Shown: positions 1 to 10,802, numbered from the stretch's first letter. The stretch is DNA of 64,000 nt from Channallabes apus (GCA_030522415.1 CM060113.1:7625967-7689966), one strand, 5' to 3'. Notes: generated by a model not told the origin, from the letters alone. A program made the numbers and translations.

Positions 1-485
1 TGATATAATGTCAGCTGACGCATGGGGTGATCTTAACTGTGAGGTCAAATTAAAGGAACACAGACAAATAACCAAAACGTATAAGAAAAATAAGCGCGAC
101 CCGTATATATTTAAAATAAACAAAGTGAAAAGGTAATGGAAAGTTATTTGCAATAAAAATAAGTTATAATGGGAAAAATATGGTGTCAGATGACAAGGTA
201 TATGATGTAACGAAACAAGGTAGAGGAAAGCATGATTGTAATGGGTTAATAATTTGGTAAGAGATGTACAGAGGAGGGGACAAGGTGAGCACCCCTCCCC
301 TTGAACAAAATGTATAAAAAGGCATGTCTGGCTCAGTCAGATCAGTTTGTCCTTGGTGATGGCTGGATTCATAACCTAGGCTGGCTCACTTTGTTTTTAT
401 TGCTGCAATAAAAACGTATCCATACTTCATCTAGATCTGCACAGAGTCCAGAGTCTTTCTTTGATTTCTTTTACTAAAAGTTACA
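1..485 (+). mobile_element. LTR-like promoter/polyadenylation segment, left end outside the window
   Basis: The stretch has the order expected of a retroelement LTR: a TATA box (TATAAAAA, 313-320), about 90 bases on an AATAAAA polyadenylation signal (407-413), then a short T/C-rich part ending in ttaca at 485. No inverted tips or second copy can be seen, because the left end lies outside the window. It is unlike the LTR that starts around 549, so it would be a separate element. No coding sequence is present. An ordinary promoter-like AT-rich segment is the alternative. Confidence 0.35.
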
Positions 486-548
486 GTATTTGGTTAATAT
501 TTTAAATTAGGGCAACTTCAGTGTGGGGAGAATAAAAAATCCACCACA

Positions 549-750
549 TATGTTTAGTTATTAGTCTGTGTAAATACTAATGAGGGCACTACTAACCTGA
601 TTAGATCTTAGTCTGTCTAGTCTTTGAGTCTGTCTAGTCTCATCGTCTGAAGTACAAGCCAACTTCCTTTGTTCATGTTTGTTTGATTTATTATTAAAAA
701 GACTTACACCTCATCCCCTCTGCGTCTAACAGAACCTAACAGAACGTAAC
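549..750 (+). mobile_element. 5' LTR remnant of an LTR retrotransposon
   Basis: From 549 the sequence matches the part of the complete LTR that begins near 2052 (the tgtttagttattagtctg stretch, the gagggcactactaacct stretch and the final aacttcctttgttcatgtt stretch). It is therefore a 5' LTR that has lost its left half and an internal part of its repeats. It ends near 750 in a cagaacgtaac motif, like the cagaacgtgaca that ends the 3' LTR. Direct LTR repeats flanking a short interior are the main evidence for one element across 549-2573. Confidence 0.65.
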
Positions 751-1684
751 GGAATGCTCGACCGTAAAAAGCAAACAAAAAAAATACTTAAAAAATATGT
801 CTCAGAGGAATGGCAGGATATTTTGACTGAAATCTTCAGTATGCATGACTGGTATTCTAAACACTGGTATTCTATGCCTTGCCACACCATGCCCACAGTC
901 CAACACCTAACAGAACGTGACGGAATGCTCGACCGTATAAAAGGCATAGCAGAGGGCCCCCCCCCCGGGAGAAAAATTTTGGGGGGGCTGGGACTATAAC
1001 GCTGGGGCAAGCTGACTGGGGATAATCAGCTTGCCCCACGTCAAATCTGGAGACTACCCAGTTTGCCAGCGCGCCTCAGGGGTGGCTCAAGCACGCCTCA
1101 GGGGAGGCTCCAGAGGAAGTCCTCACCACGCTCTCCAGCCTCGTCGGCAACCCCCAGGGTCCAATGGAGGAGCCACAGCAGCCTCCATCGCTGGACAAGG
1201 GCGGAACCACAGTGTGCTTCCATCATCACTCGGAGTCAAAGGAGGAAGCAGGACTGCATCGGCCGCCCGGTGTGAGGACATCACAGTGCTGCAGCGGCCG
1301 CCCGACTTGGAGGACAACTCGGCCACTGCAGGCGCCGATCTACCTGCAACGCAGCGCTGCCTCCGCCGCTCGGCCTACACCAGCAATCCGGCACTGCCTC
1401 CGCCGCCCGCCCTACGACATCGATCCGATGCTGCCTCCGCCACCCGATGACGTCATGAGCTCACCGCCGTTCAGCCCAGAGGACGAGCCATTGCTGCCTC
1501 CACCACCCAGCCTCGGGTGCAGGCCACTGCTGCATCTGGCGCCTGGCTTCGGCAGCAATTCAAGCTCGCCCACCCTCCCACCCACCTCGGGGAGCCTGCT
1601 CATCAGCGTCGCAGTCGGGTGGAATGACATGGGGAAGGGTACCCAGGACCTCCGTTAGCGCTTTTTAGGGGGGGGGGGGGACTA
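751..1684 (+). mobile_element. Interior of a small LTR retrotransposon, without recognisable pol
   Basis: Only about 930 bases lie between the two LTRs, too little for protease, reverse transcriptase or integrase, and none is visible. The interior contains a duplicated block (733-765 and about 903-936 share the cagaacgt-acggaatgctcgaccgta string), runs of C and G near 957-990, a GC-rich codon-like stretch, and a long G tract at 1668-1680 directly before the 3' LTR. The G tract fits the polypurine primer of an LTR element. The element is probably non-autonomous or internally deleted. Confidence 0.55.
1164..1658 (+). pseudogene. Unrecognised proline-rich open frame in the LTR element
   Basis: An open frame of 164 codons, rich in proline, serine and arginine, with repeated LPPPP strings around residues 90-125. 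I do not recognise a domain. Its position between the LTRs, just upstream of the polypurine tract, and its GC content well above the surroundings suggest a remnant of a gag-like gene. Much of the proline richness comes from repeated gctgcctccgcc units, so it may be only a translated repeat. An overlapping open frame in another register (1031-1450) covers the same GC-rich block, which argues for a compositional cause. Confidence 0.2.
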
Positions 1685-2573
1685 TGAGGGTTGCCCACTA
1701 GAGAGCACTGTATTTAAGTTGTAGTTTTTGTATGTACTCAGTTTCCCAGAAGGCTCCTCGGTCAGGTGATGCGGATGCTCACCTGAACTGAGGAAGCTCA
1801 TTAGCATTGTTATAAATACCTGTTTGTTCTGGGAAACTAGGTCGAGCATTATATTTATAATTTCTGTTCTGTTAAGTGAGTTTTGTTTGATCTGGTTTTG
1901 TTTTAATTTGTTTGATAGTTGGCCTTTTTGTTTATGGAGCTTTAAGTTAAGTTTGTTAAGTTTTGTCTTTGTCTCTGTATCTCCTAGTAGGATTAGCCTC
2001 TTGGATAATTAGCCTTTTGTATGTACCCTCCTGTGTAAGTAACCCCCATTGTATGTTTAGTTATTAGTCTGTGTAAATACTAATGAGGGCACTACTAACC
2101 TGGTTAGATCATAGTCTGTCTAGTCTCATCTTCTGATTAGCTCTTAGTCTGTTTAGGCACTGACCTGTTTAGCCACTAACCTTTAGAGTTCTGTTTCATA
2201 CCTAGTCTGCTGTGTACCTTGTCTGTTCATCCCTTGCGTCTCAGGCTACTAGCCTGTTTAGCAATTGGTCTCTTTAGCTACTAGCTAGCTTAGCAGCCAA
2301 TGGGCGTAACAGCTAGTAGACCTAGCCAAGCCTGTCTGGTGTTTGTTTATCCCTTGCACATATATCCCCCTGTGTTTAGTCCGCTAGTCTGTTTAGTGTG
2401 TCTTGTCTCGTCCAGTCGGTATCCCATGTCTGTATTTTATTAGTGTGTGTGTATAGTCCCTAGTCTGTGTATGTTTTAGTTTCTTATGAGTTTTCGTTAT
2501 AGTATGCTCCAAGTACAAGTCAACTTCCTTTGTTCATGTTTATTATTTATTACCTACGTAGCAGAACGTGACA
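1685..2573 (+). mobile_element. Complete 3' LTR (about 889 bp)
   Basis: It begins TGAGGGTTGCCC right after a G tract and ends ACGTGACA, giving TG...CA tips. The first 350 bases (gcccactagagagcactg, the cagtttcccagaagg and gggaaactaggtcgagcat segments) match, in reverse, the solo LTR at 38826-40101. The 3' half is built from degenerate repeats of a tctgtttagycactarcct motif. The right part is duplicated upstream at 549-750, marking an LTR pair. No reverse transcriptase remains, so the superfamily cannot be assigned. Confidence 0.75.
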
Positions 2574-2639
2574 CATACTGTATTTTTTTTCTTTTCTAAT
2601 ACAGAAAATATCTATACTATAGAAATTGCTCTCCTCCTT

Positions 2640-3690
2640 CTGCCTTCCGAACTGCCTTACATTATTTCTTCATGGCATAGATTCAACAAGATGCTGGAAA
2701 CATTCCTTAAAGATTTTGGTCAACTACAGTAGATAGCATCGCACAGATGATGCATGATTTGTTGGCTGCACATCCATGATGCGAATCTCTCGTTCCACCA
2801 CATGCCAAAGGAGCTTTATAGGGAACTGGTTTACTGTGGAGGCCATTTAATTACAGTGAGTTAAAAAAACTTTTTTAAATGATCTAAGCTTTGTTACATG
2901 GCGCGTTGTGATGGACAATCACGAGGATAGACAATTTGACAAAAGAACAAAAGATTATCAATTTATTAGGGTGCCCAAAGTGTGCCAAGAAAATATCCTA
3001 TACATCATTACACCATAGACAACCTAAGCTTTTGATTCAAGGCAGGATGGATCCGTGCGTTTATGTTTACTTTACACCAAATTCAGTCCATATGATGAAA
3101 TCGAGTCTCATCAGACCAGGTGACATTTTTTCAATTGTTTATTATCCAATCTTCTATTGTCCAAATTTTGGTGCATTTTTCCATGAAAATTGTAGCCTCA
3201 GTTTCCTGTTCATACTGTAGATGACAGTAGCTATACAGAGTGTGGGCTTCTGCTGCTATAGTCCACCTTCTTCAAAGATTGACAATGTTGTGTGTTTAGA
3301 GATGCTCTTCCACCTACTGTACTGTACATTGGTTGTAACAGGATGTTACAGTATTCGAGTTACAGTTGCCATACTGCTGCTCGAACCAGTCTGGCCATTC
3401 ATTTCTGACCTCTGGCATCAACAAGGCATTTTTACCCAGAGAACTGCTGCTCATTGGATATTTTCTCTATTTCAGACCATTCTCTGTAAACCCTAGAGAT
3501 GCCTGTGCATGAAAATCCCAGCAGATCAATCACTTCGATCTCTGTAGTTCCCCATTCCGATGCTCGGTTTGAACTTCAGCAGATCGTCTTTACCGTGTCT
3601 ACATGCCAAGAGGCATCGAGTTGCTGCCATGTACTTGGCTGATTAGATATTTGGTTTAATGAGCAGTCAAACAGGGATGGTACTGTACTG
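2640..3690 (-). pseudogene. Tc1-like transposase pseudogene
   Basis: Read on the minus strand, the DNA follows the order of a common fish Tc1-like element: near 3690-3650 the subterminal stretch with tggctgattagatattt, near 3580-3540 the ctgctgaagttcaaaccgag stretch before the start codon, near 2990-2975 the tattttcttggcacactttg stretch of the catalytic core, near 2810-2765 the gtggaacgagagattcgcat stretch, and near 2700-2660 the tggaaacattccttaa end of the gene. A functional copy would be a DDE/D transposase moving by cut and paste. Frameshifts and stops run throughout, and neither terminal inverted repeat is recognisable, so the copy is old and inactive. Confidence 0.85.
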
Positions 3691-3776
3691 TATATTCTAA
3701 ATATGCTTCGACTTGGTTTTCTTAGAGCACGTATACTATAGGTTGAACTGGCCTGTTCGTCAACACTTAACACACT

Positions 3777-3835
3777 CTATCTCTCTCTCTCTCACACATA
3801 CAGTACAGTACGCACACTTTCTCCTCTTCTCTCTT

Positions 3836-3897
<62 letters not shown>
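3777..3897. repeat. (TC)n then (CA)n microsatellite
   Basis: A short tctctc run followed by an almost pure CA tract of roughly 28 units (3839-3896). The open frames crossing it on both strands (alternating His-Thr or Cys-Val) are translations of the repeat. Confidence 0.97.
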
Positions 3898-3899
<2 letters not shown>

Positions 3900-4315
3900 C
3901 ACAGAATGCTAATTTGACCAACCTCAAGAGGAACATGAATCATCATCAAAGTCAGTCACACTCAACCTGATGTCTTAACCTCCTCACTAACTGCCTCATT
4001 CTTAATGAACTTCCTCTAGAGGTTCATACAGTGGAGTCTATGGCAATCGTTAAATTCCATTAATAAGTAAGTTTGTAAGTTTGTTTATGTGTTTAAAAAT
4101 GACAGCATTCTTTGTATCCATGAATTTTTCCATTTGGTGTTTGCAATGTTTTTGTGAATAAATTTTTTGTATTAGTGCTTATACAGTACAGTAAATGTTA
4201 TTGCATTTGGTCCATCACTAGCCTTGTTATCTCTATATTGAAAATAGGTGAAGAAAAACAAAACTTGCAATCACAAACCCCTCCATAATGAAAGCTATCC
4301 ATATACTTCCTGTAC

Positions 4316-4595
4316 GTATGGCCATTTATTTAGAACACCTACTGTATACACCTGGTGATTCATGTGCTTGTCCAATCCTGTAACAGCATTTCTATAGATC
4401 ATATGATGGATTCAGAAAATGGTGATTCCTTGGGATTATTTTTCACAGTACACATGACAGTTTCTAAAGTTCATACAGAATAGAACAAAAACATCTACTA
4501 GGCATCTGTTCTACATGGAGAAACGTCTTGTTAATGAGAAAGGTCAGGGAATAGCTTCCAGACGGTTCAAGCTGACAGAAAGGCTATGGTAATGT
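4316..4595 (+). mobile_element. Degenerate Tc1-like fragment, plus strand
   Basis: The left side (tggccatttatttagaacacc) resembles the Tc1 terminal repeat that is clear at 54012. At 4510-4590 the order gtcttgttaatg...aggtcag...ggttcaagctgacagaaaggc follows the middle of the same Tc1 transposase gene. The sequence between is poorly conserved. It is a second, more decayed copy of the family at 2640-3690, in the opposite orientation. Confidence 0.55.
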
Positions 4596-4599
4596 AAAT

Positions 4600-4757
4600 A
4601 TGGAAGGGCAGCTTATTAAACTTTTGGAAAACTAATCAGAAGGTCCCAGGTTCAATCCCCAACATAACCTAGTTGCTGCTGTTGGGCCCTTGGGCAAGGC
4701 CCTTGACCCTCATCTGCTTAGATGTATAGTGTATGTGTATAAGTTGCTCTGGATAAG
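4600..4757 (+). mobile_element. V-SINE-type SINE, 5' part (split by an L2 insertion)
   Basis: A pol III B box (ggttcaatccc, 4649-4659) is followed by the strongly conserved V-SINE centre (tgggcccttgggcaaggccc, 4684-4703) and the start of the LINE-type 3' tail with a gctctGGATAag hairpin (4746-4757). The tail stops at the L2 boundary and resumes at 6759, so this is one SINE split in two. The A box region is degenerate. Confidence 0.8.
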
Positions 4758-6750
4758 CTGCTCTTCCGTTCATATAAAAAATATTAGAAAAAGTAGTATC
4801 AGCTCAAATATGCACATTCTTGCAGGAAAACAACATCCTTGAAGAATTTCAGTCAGGTTTCAGGCCCCATCATAGTACAGAAACTGCACTAGTTAAAATT
4901 GCAAACGACTTGTTTTTAGCTTCAGACCAAGGCTGCATCTCATTGCTAGTCCTGCTCGATCTTAGTGCTGCATTCGACACTGTAGATCATAATATTCTCA
5001 TAGATCGCTTACAAAATCGCGATGAATACCAAAAAAGGTATTCAGGGAAAGGCATTAAAATGGTTTAGATCATACCTGTCTGATCGATACCATTTTGTAG
5101 ATCTGAATGGAGAACCGTCTGGTGTAATGCCAGTGAAATACTGTATGGGGTCCCACAAGGGTCAGTTTTAGGACCTCTGCTGTTCTCAATATACATGCTT
5201 CCCTTGGGTAACATCATTAGAAGATATGGGATTAGTTTCCATTGTTATGCTGATGATACCCAATTATATATCTCAACCAAACCAGACGAATTATTTAAGT
5301 TGTCTGGACTAACTGAGTGTGTCCAGGACATTAAAGATTGGATGACCAATAACTTTCTTTTACTAAATTCAGATAAGGCTGAGATATTACTTATCGGCCC
5401 AAAAACCAGCACACAACAGCTTTCACAATTCAGCCTGTGTTTAGAAGGATGTACTGTTACTACCAGCTCGACAGTAAAAGACCTGGGCGTAATATTAGAC
5501 TGTAACTTGTCCTTCAAATATCACAAAAACAGCCTTTTTCCATCTTAGAATTATTGCAAAACTGAGGAACATCTTATCTGTATCTGATGCAGAAAAGCTA
5601 GTTCATGCATTCATGACCTCCAGACTGGACTATTGTAATGCATTACTAGGTGGTTGTCCTGCATCCTCAATAAACAAGCTTCAGTTAGTCAAATATGCAG
5701 CCTCCAGGGTTCTCACTAGATCCAGAAAATATGATCACATAACCCCAATATTATCATACCTGCACTGGCTACCTGTTCAGTCTAGACGGTCAAATTACAA
5801 AATAGTTTTACTTACTGTACATACAAAGCCTTAAATGGTTTAGCTCCCACATACCTAATCAGTCTTCTGATACGCTACAATCCACCATGCGCTTTAAGAT
5901 CACAAAACTCCGGACTTCTGGTAGTTCCCAGAATTTAAAAATCTACAAAAGGGGGTAGGGCGTTTTCATATTTAGCTCCAAAGCTTTGGAATAGCCTTCC
6001 AGACAGTGTTCGGGGAGCAGACACGGTTTCCCAGTTCAAAAGTAGACTCAAGACGCATCTTTTTAATCTGGCATACACGTAAATCATCCCATAACCTCAT
6101 ACTCTAGTACACCTATACTGAATGGCAACTACGCTAATTCTCCCCATCTGTTCTGTATCCTTCTACCCATGCCGAGGCATCGGGAGATTGTGCCAGCTCC
6201 AGTAGACAAAGGCCAGCCCTGCGAGGTTCCTGAGGCATCCAGAGAAGGACCAGCTCCAGCTGAATTCTGCTTCATGACGGTTTCGAGCTACACATGCTGC
6301 TCCTGTGCTTCCAATGATCCAGACCTCATCTGCCCTCTGCACCTGTCCACTGGCTCATCCCTATGCTGAAGTGGTCTTCATGTTCATTTAAATGATTTTC
6401 TGTCATATTGCATTTTCACCTGCACAACACACATGACGTTATCATTTCTATCTGTTATCACCCAAATGAGGATGGGTTCCCTGTTGAGTCTGGTTCCTGT
6501 CAAGGTTTCCTCCTATTGCCATCTCAGGAAGTTTTTCCTTGCCACCGTCGCCATTCCCCTTGGCTTGCTCATCAGAGAAATTTCATTCATCATTCATTCA
6601 TCTCATTATTACCTAAACACATTTTTCTCACACATACACACTTCCAAATATTTTCTTTTCTACCAAAATCTTTTTAATTTTTTGTGAAGCTGCTTTGAGA
6701 CAATGGCCATTGTTAAAAGCGCTATATAAATAAAATTGAATTGAATTGAA
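4758..6750 (+). mobile_element. 5'-truncated L2-type LINE inserted in the V-SINE
   Basis: About 2 kb of a non-LTR retrotransposon, from the middle of the reverse transcriptase to the 3' end. The 3' untranslated part ends in agcgctatataaataaaatt followed by gaattgaattgaa, the short tail repeat usual for fish L2 elements. An exact 8-bp target duplication (TGGATAAG, 4750-4757 and 6751-6758) fixes both borders. It is very similar to the L2 copy at 41461-43187. 5' truncation is normal for target-primed reverse transcription that stops early. Confidence 0.9.
4826..6083 (+). pseudogene. L2 reverse transcriptase, C-terminal half, frameshifted
   Basis: Recognisable reverse transcriptase motifs occur in order: [15 protein letters not shown] (from 4847), [13 protein letters not shown] (about 4956-4994), and [12 protein letters not shown] (about 5239-5275) with the catalytic YADD. 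Downstream are the [26 protein letters not shown] and LHWLPVQ stretches of the C-terminal region. The frame is broken near 5035 (extra bases), near 5140 and near 5520. At the last site a 14-bp deletion relative to the intact copy at 41461 removes part of the LSFENHIS stretch. It cannot make an active enzyme. Confidence 0.9.
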
Positions 6751-6758
6751 TGGATAAG

Positions 6759-6790
6759 GGCGTCTGACAAATGCCATAAATGTAAATAAG
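6759..6790 (+). mobile_element. V-SINE 3' tail (continuation of 4600-4757)
   Basis: The ggcgtctgacaaatgccata stretch and the following aatgtaaat complete the SINE tail that breaks at 4757. Joining 4757 to 6759, with one TSD copy removed, restores the tail order ctggataag-ggcgtctg seen in other fish SINEs. Confidence 0.8.
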
Positions 6791-7640
6791 CACTCTTTAC
6801 AGTCAGACATTATATCTTGAGAGAAATAGAAAACCACATCAGGTTCCACTACTGCCAGCCTGAAACTGGACAGGTGAATATGATCTTACCATTTAAAAAT
6901 AAGGAAAAAAGAAGGTTTGCAGATATAATGCCCACAGTATTTTGCAGGGAGAGCACAGAAACATTGAATAAACCATGGCAGTGTAAAATGTGTGTGATTT
7001 AAGACCTCAAAATGAGACTAAAATCTTTTCCATGATGAACGCATTTGCATGCAGGTGCTCCTCAGGGATTCCGTTTCCGTTTCCAGCAAAAAGATGAAAA
7101 GCTCTCAGAGAAGCAGCTAGTCTCTGAAACTGCAGTGACACATTTCTGCAAATGGCACTTAATTGAATCCGAGAGCAGCGAACTTAAAAAAAAAAAATGC
7201 ATTGCATATATGATTTGTAATTCTATTAACAAGCTCGGTTATACAGAACTGGTTTTCCAGGCACCACGTAAAGCTTTAAAGGCCATAATTTCTTGAAGAA
7301 AGCTGTGGTGTCATGGTGAATTACATATCATTAATTTGAATTACAATGCACATTAAATGGATTTGTAATCTCGCATCACTAGCTCCTTGTCTCTCAACCA
7401 TAGCTTTGAGCAATAAAACTAAAATAGAAAATGATAGTATGGAATTATTGTAAAGAAACCTAAAGATATGCTACTGTAAATATAATGGCGTTACAACAGA
7501 AATTGGAAACATTCTACCCCAAATATACAGTAGCTATGTATGAATATGTAGGCATAACATCACATGCAAAACATTTGTCCCACCGGGGGCAGTTCTGGCC
7601 TTTTGGGGTATGACTCCACAAGAGCTCTTCGGGTGTGCTG
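6791..7640. other. No gene seen; unique AT-rich DNA
   Basis: No repeat family, splice-flanked exon or conserved motif is recognised. Short open frames at 6817-7002 and 7045-7296 have no familiar domain, and the second contains an A run. Confidence 0.5.
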
Positions 7641-7946
7641 CACTGTAAAAAATTAATCATGAGGCTTGTAATTTTCCTTAAAAAAATTTATTGTAATCAT
7701 TAAAAATAACGTGCATATTTCATTTAAAAACGGTTTTCTGTGTTTTTTATAATATATTGAGAACATTTCACTAATAAAATTAAGAAATAAATTTTACCCA
7801 TTTTTTAAGGAATTGAGTGCAATTTTTAGGTTTAATTTGAGGAACCATTTAGTCAAAAATTTTGAGGAAAAAGGGCTTCATATGTATTTTAAGAGAATTG
7901 GTCCAATTATCCGGATTTTGGTCCAATTATCCGGGTCATTTCTGAA
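7641..7946 (+). mobile_element. CACTG-ended repeat, copy 1, left part
   Basis: Starts cactgtaaaaaatt and matches 12547-12800 closely (the atcatgaggcttgtaatttt, gagaacatttcactaataaa and gaggaaccatttagtcaaaa strings are shared) until about 7893, where the copies diverge. The right part of this copy appears to resume at 12231, beyond DIRS copy A. Confidence 0.65.
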
Positions 7947-7949
7947 AAC

Positions 7950-8190
7950 GTCTCGGGTTACTTTGCAGTAACCCTGTTCCCTGAAAGGCGGGAACGAGAT
8001 GCTGCGTAAAACGCTATGGGAACCATTTTGTCGCGTTGCCGGTCGTGAAGCGTGCTGTGAAAACACGCCAAAGTTTTTGGCTATATATAGCATCGACCAG
8101 GTGACGTCATCTGATCAGATGCAGGTGGAGGCTATAAATACAGGTGAGCCGGAAACAAACCTCAGATTAATTTGTCTGAACGGACGTCCG
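7950..8190 (-). repeat. DIRS copy A, 3' inverted terminal repeat
   Basis: Positions 7999-8170 are the reverse complement of about 12040-12207, and the outermost 50 bases are unique to this end. It carries the palindromic CRE-like 8-mer TGACGTCA (8102-8109) and a TATA-like ctatatatag (8082-8091). In DIRS elements the terminal repeats hold the promoter and the sequences that pair with the ICR. Confidence 0.88.
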
Positions 8191-8217
8191 GTCACGTGGT
8201 AGTGCGGCATTCTGACA

Positions 8218-8310
8218 CAGCATCCTCAGGGAACAGGCTTACTGCAAAGTAACCCGAGACGTTCCCTTTCAAGGCTACACTCGATGCTGCGTAAAACGCT
8301 ATGGGAATGA
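8218..8310 (-). repeat. DIRS copy A, internal complementary region
   Basis: The left half (to about 8263) is the reverse complement of the outermost bases at 7947-8003; the right half (8261-8308) is the reverse complement of the other outer end near 12183-12230. The two join at the GTT of gagacGTTccc (8261-8263). This equals the sequence of two element ends brought together head to tail, as in a circular intermediate. Confidence 0.88.
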
Positions 8311-8467
8311 GAATACCAACGCCGCCGCACTACAGTCTGGACCCCAAGGTTGTGTAGCGTGTGCGCACAAAGCTACAGCTACAGCAGCTAACTCGGGGGC
8401 AGTGAGCCCAGAGTAGCATGAACATCCAGATTATAAATGTAAGAAATGTGTGCGGGGAGGACCAACC

Positions 8468-9463
8468 CTTCGCGCCACACAATTACTGCAGGGGATACCT
8501 CCTGCTGGTGAGACTGGGACGATCACCCTGGTTGGGTGAGCCCTGCTTCCCAGAGGCAAAGTGAACCCACACGCCTCATAGGAGAGGGCAATATGCATCT
8601 CTCACCCAGTATGGTGGCGCTCTGACTTACGCCACTAGCTGATGCGGTGGACGTGAATCTGAAGAGCACATACTGGACAGTAAGTGAAGTTTCTCCTGCT
8701 CGAAGCTGTAAAAGGCGGAGGACAGAAGGCTTCAAACAATGCAGTTAAGAACATCCTGAGGGTACTAGGGCACAAGCCCAAGGACAAGCTTTTCCTGCAG
8801 AAGCTCCAGCACTGAAACATTTCGGCAGTGGACTGGGTCTAACTGCTTGGAACACACTTGTTGCAGGGGAATACCTCCTGCTAATCCAATAGCTGAGGCG
8901 ATCCCCTGGTTGAATGAGCCCTGATTCCTAGAGGTGAAGTGAGCCCACGCGCCTCATAGGAGAGGGCAATAGCATCTCTCATCCAGAGCATGTAGAAGCT
9001 GCTCTGACCTACGCCACTAGCTGATGCGGTGGACGTAGATCTGAAGTCTCTCCTGCTCCGAAGCTGTAAGCGCGGAGGACAGAAGGCTTCAAAAGCAATA
9101 GGGTGCCTGTTGGGTTTATAGAGCTTTCGGAAGATAGTTGAGAGAGGATGCAGTTACGTACGTCCTGAGAGTACTAGGGCACAGACCCGAGGACGGAAAC
9201 TCCAGCACTGAAACAATTCGGTAGTGGACTGGGTTTACCTGCTTAGCAGATACTTGCTGCAGGGGAATACCTCTTGCTAATGCAATAGATGAGGCAATCC
9301 CCATGGTTGAAAGAGTTCTGATTCCTAGAGGCGAAGTGAGCCCACGCGCCTCATAGGAGAGGGCAATAGCATCTCTCATCCAAAACCTGTAGAAGCTGCT
9401 CTGACCTAGGCCACTAGCTGATGCGGTGGACGTAAATCTGAACAGCAGTAAAAGGCGAAGCAT
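8468..9463 (-). pseudogene. DIRS copy A, three tandem recombinase-derived modules
   Basis: Three units of roughly 300-350 bases repeat in the order AFCPPxL / LQxRS / STASASG / ALSYEARGLTSPLGIRA / GIASSIALARGIPLQQV / SAKQVNPVHCRIVSVLEF (units near 9463-9116, 9115-8770 and 8770-8470). These are pieces of the tyrosine recombinase of copy B, but the middle of the enzyme is missing and no catalytic tyrosine motif remains. The module closest to the ICR is the most altered. It cannot encode a recombinase. Confidence 0.8.
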
Positions 9464-9599
9464 ATCTTGGAAGGCAAGAGGTCCGCCTTGCTACATGAAA
9501 ATCTCCCCCTGACTACTTCGCAGTGGGGTTCCCATTCCCCGTGTGTCAGAGATAGACTGGACAGTACTACTGCTCCCGCATCCATGCTGAAATGTAAAT

Positions 9600-10436
9600 C
9601 GCCCTGAGGGACAGGAACCTGGTGCGCTAGCTGTTAGCGGCGCGAGCACAGTCCGCCCTGGAGATAATATATGAGACTGCCATAGTGTTGTCCACCGCAC
9701 TAGGACATGGCAGCCTCTCAACTGCTGGAGGAAGTGCTTTAGGGTCAGAAATAGAGCCATCATCTCGAGGCAATTGATGTGCCGTGTGAGAAGATAGCCT
9801 CTCCAGCTCCCTTGGGCTGGACGGTCATCTGAGACCGCACCCCAACCTGTGAGGGAAGCATCTGTCGTTAGCCGAGCGACGACAAGATGAACTTGTCTCA
9901 TGTGCAGAAGGCCCAAAGGTGTCACCGTGGATACAGCTGCCATGAGAGCTAGGATGTCTGAAAGTGATGGTCACTCTCTGGTCTAGCTTGTTTTCCTTGA
10001 GGGTGTTGAGAATGGGTTCGACACGAGCGGGAGACAGCTGTGCCCGCTTACGATCGAATCCCATATGGCACTCAATGTGTTGTCCTCTGAACAGGAAAGA
10101 GCACGCTTTCGTGGCGTTGGGTCTCAATCCTGAGAACAGAGATGAGCTAGGACGACATGCTGATGTCGAAGCACTAGCCACCGGATGCCCTGGGACTCCC
10201 GTAAGAACCAGGGCTAAATCCGTGCATTTTGTATATGTGCGGGTGAGCTAGACAAATGGAAGGACCCGATACTGGTAAGCTTCGCCCCCGAAAGCGAACG
10301 TCAGGATCTTCCTGTGTTGTGGCAATGTTTCTGTATGAAAGTAAGCGTCCTTAAATCGATTGTCAGAAATCAATCGCTTGGTAGGGTTGAGAGCAATCAC
10401 CTTGACAGTCAACATTTGAACTGTATTCATTGATTT
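9600..10436 (-). pseudogene. DIRS copy A, reverse transcriptase-RNase H
   Basis: Read downward: KDAYFHTETLPQHRKIL and FAFGGEAYQYRVLPF (about 10360-10250) are the front of a DIRS-type reverse transcriptase. Then come AQLSPARVEPILNTLKENKL (about 10050-9990) and the RNase H part LTTDASLTGWGAVSDD...CLEMMALFLTLKHFLQQL (about 9870-9720). The segment that would carry the second Asp of the active site is interrupted, and several frame changes are needed to follow the protein. Confidence 0.85.
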
Positions 10437-10802
10437 TCAGATAGCGGGAGAGCCCGCAGAATCTGAACAATTGGACGCAGCCCCCGTTCCTCTTGGGAAC
10501 CAAGAATACCGGCTGTAGTAGCCTGACTCACTGTCTGGTGGGGGAACATGTTCCATGGCCCCCTTCCCCGGCAGGTTTGTCAGCAGATTGGGGGGGGGGG
10601 GGGCGGTTAGATGTTCGGCATCCTGAAGCATGGCAGGAAAAACCGAAGAACTAACAGCCTATTGGAGACTGGTGTTGCCCGAAACACCAGTGGTGGGGGA
10701 GCTAGAACACCGACCTCCTGGGGGTGCCAGGGAGAACACTTATTCGTTTGAAAGGAATTCTGGGTGCCTCTCCCTATTAGGGGGCCACCCCCATTTATTT
10801 TA

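Noticed and set aside
1031..1450. 139-codon GC-rich open frame
   Set aside because: It overlaps another open frame in a different register over the same repeated gcctccgcc units; composition explains both.
3713..3970. Open frames of alternating His-Thr or Cys-Val
   Set aside because: They translate the CA microsatellite; the same holds at 33615-33914 and 37812-38100.
7947..8310. CRISPR-like or attachment-site palindromes
   Set aside because: The palindromy is fully explained by the DIRS inverted repeat and its internal complementary region.
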